A DNA stretch of 48,714 nt from Gordonia malaquae NBRC 108250 (lineage in GTDB: Bacteria; Actinomycetota; Actinomycetes; Mycobacteriales; Mycobacteriaceae). How positions within the stretch are numbered: position 1 is the first letter of the stretch; each line of letters opens with the position of its first letter. The stretch spans positions 1 to 48,714 of the forward strand of contig NZ_BAOP01000035.1 of NCBI RefSeq assembly GCF_000344135.1, read 5' to 3'. Both the position numbers and the translations under genes were made by a program. A model generated the notes under the pieces. That model was not told the origin of the DNA. It did no database searches and saw only the letters and a list, made by a program, of their open reading frames with translations. Of this stretch, positions 43,372 to 48,714 are shown piece by piece.

Positions 43372-44541
43372 GTGCTCATTCGTCATCGCGCCGCAGCCGT
43401 CACTGCAACGGTCGCCGTGTCCCTCGGTCTCGTCGCAGCGCCGGCCGGCGCGGTGCCGGAGCCGGAGTCGCTCCCCGTTCTGCCGCACGTGATCTTCTAC
43501 AAGACGACGACCATGGCGCCGTCGTTGACTCCCGTCGAACTCCCGAGGGTCCCCGGACGACTCGACGCGACGTATCGCTACCAGGGCAAGACGCGGACCT
43601 TCGACGACTACCTTCGTCGCACGTCCGGACGCGCGCTCGTCGTGCTCCACGACGGCAAGATCCTCGACGAGCGCTACTTCGCCGGCTACACGATGAACAG
43701 TCACTTCAACTCGTGGTCGGTCGGCAAGTCGATCACCTCGACGGCAGTCGGCATCGCGGTCGGCAAGGGCCTCATCAAATCGGTCGACGATCCGATCACG
43801 AAGTACCTCCCGGAGTTGAAGCGCTCCGGATACGACGGCGTGCCGATCAAGCACATCCTGCAGATGTCGTCCGGTCAGAGGTACGACGAGTCGAACTACG
43901 CGAACGTCACCGACGGGGCGACCGGTACCACGATCCGGATGGTGCTCGGGCAGCCGTTGATCGATCAGGCCCGCCAGTCGGTCCGGAGGATGCCGTCGGG
44001 CAAGAAGTTCAACTACGCCTCGCTCGACACGTTTGTCCTCGGCCGCCTCGTGACCAAGACCAGTGGTCAGCCGCTCGCCGCATTCGTGCAGAACAACATC
44101 TGGAAGCCGGCCGGGATGAAGAACCCGACGCCGGTCGGTGAGGACTACTACGGTTCGGCGATCGCGTACGCCTCGTATCACGCGACCACCCGCGACTTCG
44201 CGCGCTTCGGCCAGTTGTTCGTGAACGGCGGTGTGGTGAACGGTCGCCAGGTGGTGCCCGCCGCATGGGTCAAGGAAGCGACGTCAGCGCAGTCGGCGCA
44301 GGTCGCGAACGGTGAGCTGTACGACGGATCGGTGTACGGCTACGGCTACCAGTGGTGGCTCGGCGACGGTGACCGAGGCGACTTCCTGGCCGTCGGAATT
44401 CTCGGCCAATACGTGTACGTGTCGCCTCGCGACAACGTCGTGATCGCGCAGAACAGTGAGGATCTGCAGGCCGACACAAATATGGAAGAGGCGCTGCCCG
44501 CGTTCCGCGCGATGGCCGATCGGATCACTTCTCGCGACTGA
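43372..44541 (+). CDS. Secreted serine hydrolase / beta-lactamase-fold protein
   Basis: 389 residues from GTG 43372, set by AAGGAG seven bases upstream. A signal peptide ends about residue 27 (APAGA). The class C beta-lactamase/DD-peptidase fold has its nucleophile in SVGK (S116, K119), a Tyr motif YAS (215-217), and a third element near GILGQYVYV. Serine esterases and 6-aminohexanoate-dimer-hydrolase-like enzymes share these features, so it could be an esterase and not a lactamase. It is divergent from the TetR gene across the nested palindrome. Confidence 0.85.
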   Translation: MLIRHRAAAVTATVAVSLGLVAAPAGAVPEPESLPVLPHVIFYKTTTMAPSLTPVELPRVPGRLDATYRYQGKTRTFDDYLRRTSGRALVVLHDGKILDERYFAGYTMNSHFNSWSVGKSITSTAVGIAVGKGLIKSVDDPITKYLPELKRSGYDGVPIKHILQMSSGQRYDESNYANVTDGATGTTIRMVLGQPLIDQARQSVRRMPSGKKFNYASLDTFVLGRLVTKTSGQPLAAFVQNNIWKPAGMKNPTPVGEDYYGSAIAYASYHATTRDFARFGQLFVNGGVVNGRQVVPAAWVKEATSAQSAQVANGELYDGSVYGYGYQWWLGDGDRGDFLAVGILGQYVYVSPRDNVVIAQNSEDLQADTNMEEALPAFRAMADRITSRD

Positions 44542-44624
44542 CCGCGTGCCGGAATCGGGAATTGTCAGACCCCGCTCGTAGTATTTCAGGCGAGTCGATC
44601 GCTGAGATCAGGAGAGGGGGAGCG

Positions 44625-45890
44625 GTGAGCCAGTCGATGTACGAGATGGAGCCTCTCTTCGAGCTTGATCTCCCCGAGCCCGCCCCTGCCCCGACAAGGA
44701 AGAAGGCGACGCCGAAGCGCCGAGTGGCGTCTGCTCCGCCTGCTCCGGCCGTCGATCCAGAAGTCACCTTCCTTCACACCGCCGACTGGCAGCTCGGGAT
44801 GACTCGCCGCTTCCTCCCAGGCGAGTCCCAGCACACGTATGCCGCGGCCCGCGACGCCGCCGTCGTACGCATCGGTGAGGTGGCCGCGGAGACCGGCGCA
44901 GAGTTCGTCGTGGTCTGCGGTGATGTGTTCGACGATCCTCGAGTCTCCACCCGCATCATCCGCAGGACGCTTGATTCGCTCGGGGACTATCCGGTCCCCG
45001 TCTACCTGCTGCCCGGCAACCACGACCCACTCGACGCGACAAGCGTGTACACGTCGGCGGAGTTCGTGCGTGCGTGCCCGGCGAACGTCCACGTTCTCGA
45101 CAAGCCGGGGGTGATCCGCATCCGCGAAGGGGTGAGCATCGTTGCGGCGCCGTGGCACACCAAACACCCGTCGTCCGATCTGATCGCCGACCAGCTGGCC
45201 GCCCTCGGACCGTCGGACGACATCCGGATCGTCGTCGGCCACGGCGGTATGGACAGCCTCAGTCCCAATCCGGATCCGTCGATCGTCGCCAGTGCAGGCG
45301 TCGACGCCGCGACCACGGAGGGGCTCGTCGACTACGTCGCCCTCGGCGACCGTCACTCTGTCACGTCCGTCGGCAAAACCGGGCGGGTCTGGTATTCGGG
45401 CGCACCAGAGGTCACGGCGTTCGACAACGTGGAGACCGAGCCCGGCCACGTGCTGCAGGTGACCCTGCGGCGAGGCGGGGAGCGGTCGATCGACGTTCAG
45501 CGGCACCGCGTCGGCCGGTGGGCGTTCCGCACGCTGACCCAGGACATGAACTCGATCGCCGACGTCGACCGGCTGCGGGCGACGCTGAGCACGATCACCG
45601 ACAAGCCTCAGACCGTGGTGCAACTCGGTCTCGTCGGCACGCTGACCGTGGCGGAGAACGTCGCTCTGGACGAACTGTTCGACGAGTTCGGCGACCGATT
45701 CGCGGCGTTGACGACCTGGGATCGCGAACATCACCTCGTCGTGACGTCCGACGACGCCGATCTCGACAGCCTCGACCTGCAGGGATACGCCGCGCTGGCG
45801 GCGGCGGAGATCGCCGACAGGGCGACCGACGAACCCGAGGCGCGATCGGCGCTGTCGTTGCTCTTGCGCCTGGCGGGGAGTCGAGCGTGA
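44625..45890 (+). CDS. SbcD/Mre11-like metallophosphoesterase (Rv1277 type)
   Basis: 421 residues from GTG 44625 (GAGGGGGAGCG upstream); ATG at 44637 is possible. A Pro/Lys-rich arm of ~45 residues precedes the calcineurin-like core: HTADWQLG (51-58), GDVFDD (99-104), GNHD (131-134), GHGGMD, and LGDRHS. In classical SbcD the first motif reads DxH; here it is DWQ, as I recall for Rv1277. It should be a DNA nuclease working with the SMC-like ATPase that starts within its stop codon (GTGA). A DNA-repair role is inferred from family. Confidence 0.88.
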   Translation: MSQSMYEMEPLFELDLPEPAPAPTRKKATPKRRVASAPPAPAVDPEVTFLHTADWQLGMTRRFLPGESQHTYAAARDAAVVRIGEVAAETGAEFVVVCGDVFDDPRVSTRIIRRTLDSLGDYPVPVYLLPGNHDPLDATSVYTSAEFVRACPANVHVLDKPGVIRIREGVSIVAAPWHTKHPSSDLIADQLAALGPSDDIRIVVGHGGMDSLSPNPDPSIVASAGVDAATTEGLVDYVALGDRHSVTSVGKTGRVWYSGAPEVTAFDNVETEPGHVLQVTLRRGGERSIDVQRHRVGRWAFRTLTQDMNSIADVDRLRATLSTITDKPQTVVQLGLVGTLTVAENVALDELFDEFGDRFAALTTWDREHHLVVTSDDADLDSLDLQGYAALAAAEIADRATDEPEARSALSLLLRLAGSRA

Positions 45891-48478
45891 GGGTCCACCG
45901 GCTGAAGGTCGTGAACTTCCGCGGCGTCGTCGAGCGGGACGTCGAGTTCGCCGACACCGGCGTCACGGTGATCGAAGGCGAGAACGAGGCGGGCAAGTCG
46001 TCGATGGTCGAGGCACTCGACCTGCTGCTGACGACGCGCGACAAGAGCAGCAAGGCGAGCGTGCGGGCCGTGCAGCCGTCCGGCCGCGACGTCGGCAGCG
46101 AAGTGACTGCCGAGATCTCTTGTGGGCCATGGCGTTTCGAGTACTTCAAACGCTTCAATAAAGCGCCTGAGACGTCTCTGACAATCCTGGAGCCGAAACC
46201 CGAACAGTTGACCGGCAGAGCGGCCCACGAGCGCGTCGAGCAGATCCTCGATGCGTCACTCGACCGCACGCTGTACCGGGCATTGAGTCTGCTGCAGTCG
46301 ACTGATCCTGAGTTGGGGGCGCTGACGGACAGTTCCGCGTTGTCCAGGGCTCTCGACCGAGCGGCGGGGGACGTCGACGTGGATCAGGCCGGGGAGAGCC
46401 TGCAGACGCAAGACCTTCTCGCTGCAGTCACAGCCGAATACCAGCGTTACTTCACTGCGGCGCAGGGCAGGCCGACCGGGGAGTTGTTGGCTGCCGAGCG
46501 GGCGGCCGCCGATGCGTCGAGTGCGGTCGCGGAGCGGGAACGGATCCTCGCCACCGTTCAGGAGGCGACGGACCGACTGCCCGGTGTCGCCGCCGCCATC
46601 GCCGAATACGCGGAGTTGGAGTCCGAGCAACGCGTCGAAGTGGCCAGGCTGGCTGCCGAGGTCGCCCAAGCCGACGCTGTTGTGGAGAAGCTCGACAAGT
46701 CGAAGGCCGTCGTCGCTCAGCGGCAGGCCGAGGCAGCCGCAGCCGCGAAGGCGGTCGCCGAACGCAAAGACCTTCGCGCGCGTCTCGGACAGGCGGAGTC
46801 GGACGTCGCATCCGGGCGTGCCGCTGTCGAGTCGTCGCGGAATGATGCCCGTGTGGCCGCCGAGCGCGCCGAAGAGCTCGGCATCGAGGCGACCGCGGCA
46901 CAGGAGCGGCTGGCGGCCCTGCGTGAGCGAATAGTCACAGCCGAGGCTGCAGAAGTCGTCGCGCGCGACCGCCGCCGTCGTGCCGAGCTCGATGCGACCC
47001 TCGCCGAGGCGGCGCGACTGCAAGCTGAACTGTCCGGTGCGGTGAAGGTTGCGGCCGACTTTGTCGCGACCGACGCCGATGCGTCGCGCGCAGTCGACTT
47101 GGACCGCGCGATCGCTGCAGCTCAAGCGCGTGTCGACGCCGGAGCCCCGACCGTGATCGTCACCCCTCTCGGCGGTGGCGTGACCGTCGACGGGGAGGCG
47201 GTCACCGACGAGATCACTGTGAAGGCTGGGCGAGCGTTGTCCGTCGACGCGACTGACGTCCGCGTGCGCGTGGTGCCGGGCACCGACGCGCAGGCGTCGG
47301 CCGACGAACTCGAAGCGCTGCGCGACGAGGCGACCGCACTCGTCGACCGATGTGGTGTCGAGCGACTGTCGGACGTGGTCCCGGCCGCAGCACGACGCAC
47401 CGAGGCGCTCGGCCGGATCCGCGAGGTGGAAAGAGCGCTTCGGAGAGAACTCGGTGAGCACAGCGTCGATGACCTGACGTCCGAGCGGGCCGCGGTCGAC
47501 GCGCGGATTCCAGACGTCGAGCCGGGTGAGGTCGACGACCTCGGCGCGCTGCGTGTCCGTGAGCGCGACGCGGCGAACGCCTATTCCGCAGCCGAACGGG
47601 CTCGCGATGTGGAGTCGGCGCGAGTGCGCGAGCATTCCAGTCGCGCTGAGGTGTGGGAGACCTCCGGTCAACGGGCAGCTCAGACGGTGGTCGCCCTGCG
47701 TGAGGAGATCGTGCGGGCAGTGGCGGATGCGAGCGACGCCGACTTGGTGTCGGCATCGTCGGCCGCGGCGACAGACCTGGAGAACGCACGGGTTGTGGCG
47801 TCGAGAATTGCGCTCGACGCCACGCGGATGGACGTCCCTGGCGTGCGTGCACGATTCAACGAGGCGGAAGCGGCGCTGGACCGCACCCGCACGAAGATCG
47901 CGGACGAACGCAAGACGCAGACGGAACTGACGACCCGACTAGAGGTGTGCAGGAGCGACGGCCGCTTCGACGAACTGTCCGACGCCGTCGCCGAGAACGA
48001 TGCGGCTGCTGCGACGCTGCGCCGAGTGACCGACCGCGCGGCCGGTGCGCGGGTGCTGTTCGAGACGCTCCAACGCAAGCGGACCGAGACCCGGGCCAGG
48101 TACGTCGACCCGTTCACGCGCCGTCTCGAGGAGTTGGCAGGCCCCGTGTTCGGAGAAGGCGTGCGGTTCGGAGTCGCGGACGACTTCCAGATCCAGACGC
48201 GCACCCTCGACGGGGTGACCGTCGACGTCGAATCGCTGTCGGGCGGGGCGCGCGAGCAGCTGGGCCTGCTCGCGCGGCTGGCGTGTGCGTCTCTCGTCGA
48301 CCAGGCCGACGGCGTGCCGGTGATCCTGGACGACGCGCTCGGCTACTCCGACCCCAAACGGCTGTCGTCCATGGCTCAGGTCCTCGGCCATTCCGCAGGC
48401 GACTCTCAGATCATCGTCCTGACCTGCACGCCCGACCGCTATCGCGACGTCCGCGATGCGACGCTGATCGCCGTCTGA
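45887..48478 (+). CDS. SbcC/Rad50-like SMC-type ATPase (Rv1278 type)
   Basis: 863 residues from GTG 45887, overlapping the nuclease stop by four bases; the frame upstream is antisense-like. N-terminal Walker A GENEAGKSS (31-39). Ala/Glu/Arg-rich coiled coil covers ~200-400 and ~500-700. The C-terminal signature is LSGGA (784-788), then Walker B VILDDA (about 812-817). No CxxC zinc hook is present. The turn between the coils holds a beta-rich insert with a VIVTPLGGGVTVDGEAV start. With the metallophosphoesterase it should form a DNA-end-processing complex. The length is close to M. tuberculosis Rv1278 (about 875). Confidence 0.88.
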   Translation: MRVHRLKVVNFRGVVERDVEFADTGVTVIEGENEAGKSSMVEALDLLLTTRDKSSKASVRAVQPSGRDVGSEVTAEISCGPWRFEYFKRFNKAPETSLTILEPKPEQLTGRAAHERVEQILDASLDRTLYRALSLLQSTDPELGALTDSSALSRALDRAAGDVDVDQAGESLQTQDLLAAVTAEYQRYFTAAQGRPTGELLAAERAAADASSAVAERERILATVQEATDRLPGVAAAIAEYAELESEQRVEVARLAAEVAQADAVVEKLDKSKAVVAQRQAEAAAAAKAVAERKDLRARLGQAESDVASGRAAVESSRNDARVAAERAEELGIEATAAQERLAALRERIVTAEAAEVVARDRRRRAELDATLAEAARLQAELSGAVKVAADFVATDADASRAVDLDRAIAAAQARVDAGAPTVIVTPLGGGVTVDGEAVTDEITVKAGRALSVDATDVRVRVVPGTDAQASADELEALRDEATALVDRCGVERLSDVVPAAARRTEALGRIREVERALRRELGEHSVDDLTSERAAVDARIPDVEPGEVDDLGALRVRERDAANAYSAAERARDVESARVREHSSRAEVWETSGQRAAQTVVALREEIVRAVADASDADLVSASSAAATDLENARVVASRIALDATRMDVPGVRARFNEAEAALDRTRTKIADERKTQTELTTRLEVCRSDGRFDELSDAVAENDAAAATLRRVTDRAAGARVLFETLQRKRTETRARYVDPFTRRLEELAGPVFGEGVRFGVADDFQIQTRTLDGVTVDVESLSGGAREQLGLLARLACASLVDQADGVPVILDDALGYSDPKRLSSMAQVLGHSAGDSQIIVLTCTPDRYRDVRDATLIAV

Positions 48479-48499
48479 CGCACTGGACCGCCCCCGGTG

Positions 48500-48529
48500 T
48501 TGGGACGCACGGAGCAGGTGCGCTAATGT
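48500..48529 (+). promoter_or_regulatory. Candidate tRNA promoter
   Basis: TTGGGA (48500-48505), 18 bases, then TAATGT (48524-48529). Transcription would begin about ten bases before the tRNA at 48546, fitting a short leader. It is separate from the upstream ATPase gene by its spacing. Confidence 0.5.
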
Positions 48530-48545
48530 TGCTCTCGCTTGACCC

Positions 48546-48618
48546 GCCCCCCTAGCTCAGGGGATAGAGCGTCTGCCTCCGGAGCAGAAGGTCGCAGGTT
48601 CGAATCCTGCGGGGGGCA
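48546..48618 (+). tRNA. tRNA-Arg (anticodon CCG)
   Basis: 73-base cloverleaf. Acceptor GCCCCCC pairs with GGGGGGC, discriminator A. D-arm begins TAGCTCAGGGGATAGAGC. The anticodon stem TCTGC/GCAGA encloses the loop CTCCGGA, giving anticodon CCG for CGG codons. The T-arm is GCAGG-TTCGAAT-CCTGC. The 3' CCA is not encoded and must be added after transcription. CGG is a common Arg codon in this GC-rich genome. Confidence 0.97.
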
Positions 48619-48631
48619 CAAGTGTCTGTAC

Positions 48632-48657
48632 AGCCCACGCCATGCGCGTGGGCTTTT
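48632..48657 (+). terminator. Rho-independent terminator of tRNA-Arg
   Basis: AGCCCACGC (48632-48640) pairs with GCGTGGGCT (48646-48654) across a five-base loop and runs into TTTT. It lies 13 bases beyond the tRNA. Confidence 0.85.
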
Positions 48658-48682
48658 CAGTTGGCCTGGGCGAACTCCCAAA

Positions 48683-48694
48683 CTCAGTACTGAG
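48683..48694. promoter_or_regulatory. Perfect palindrome at the window end
   Basis: CTCAGTACTGAG is a perfect 12-base palindrome. It is followed by ATGAGTACCCGAG, so GTACT and AGTAC form a second overlapping inverted pair. It probably belongs to the control region of a gene beyond the window; nothing else is visible in 48658-48714. Confidence 0.35.
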
Positions 48695-48714
48695 ATGAGT
48701 ACCCGAGGGCAATA

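Noticed and set aside
45074..45886. Upstream extension of the SMC-like ATPase frame
   Set aside because: It is an alternative frame of the metallophosphoesterase; the real start is the GTGA overlap at 45887.

Overview
The window is GC-rich, densely coded DNA from a mycolic-acid actinobacterium (order Mycobacteriales). Gene order, cell-wall genes, an LpqY-SugABC trehalose importer and a fused Kgd 2-oxoglutarate enzyme place it there. A Gordonia-like genus is my best guess, made from recall of gene families and not from a search. Most of the window follows two blocks of the Mycobacterium tuberculosis map as I remember it. Positions 2900-8428 match Rv3268-Rv3264c. Positions 8457-48478 match Rv1220c to Rv1278 with insertions and losses.

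Layout. 1-203 holds repeats. 204-1780 (minus) encodes two GGDEF domains in different frames. 1924-2874 is an F420-type oxidoreductase. 2900-8428 is an arabinogalactan linker-unit and sugar-nucleotide block: TIGR03089 protein and LCP ligase on minus, rmlD-wbbL-manC on plus. 8457-12308 is the envelope-stress block: O-methyltransferase, sigE, rseA, htrA, tatB. 12310-13871 is an inserted cassette of two DUF3558 lipoproteins and a small two-helix protein; each of its two units has an ECF-type promoter. 14121-20236 (minus) holds mrp, an ABC exporter, a lytic transglycosylase, a DUF1003 protein and a CBS/MgtE-N protein. 20288-25845 holds a stress-type membrane protein and the lpqY-sugABC operon. 25913-29297 holds a SUFU-domain protein, CorA, MarC and an orphan osmolyte-binding lipoprotein. 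29301-32369 is a monooxygenase/SDR pair divergent from a TetR gene. 32615-40939 (minus) holds kgd, a double-length ABC exporter and an Rv1249c-type protein. 41096-44541 holds an MFS pump, a TetR regulator and a serine hydrolase. 44625-48478 is an SbcD/SbcC-like pair, followed by tRNA-Arg(CCG) with a promoter and terminator.

How the genes work together. RmlD, WbbL and the LCP protein supply, build and ligate the rhamnose-GlcNAc linker joining arabinogalactan to peptidoglycan. SigE and RseA form a sigma/anti-sigma pair beside the HtrA protease. LpqY-SugABC imports a disaccharide, probably trehalose. Several regulators and transporters have clear palindromic candidate operators in their upstream DNA.

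Most promising for novelty: the DUF3558/two-helix cassette with its matched ECF promoters, a five-copy AGGCAGGT repeat cluster beside kgd, the frame-displaced double GGDEF locus, a 170-residue proline-rich extension on SugA, and an asymmetric fused ABC exporter that may start at CTG. No gap between genes exceeds 300 bases. I saw no insertion sequence, prophage, CRISPR array or rRNA.
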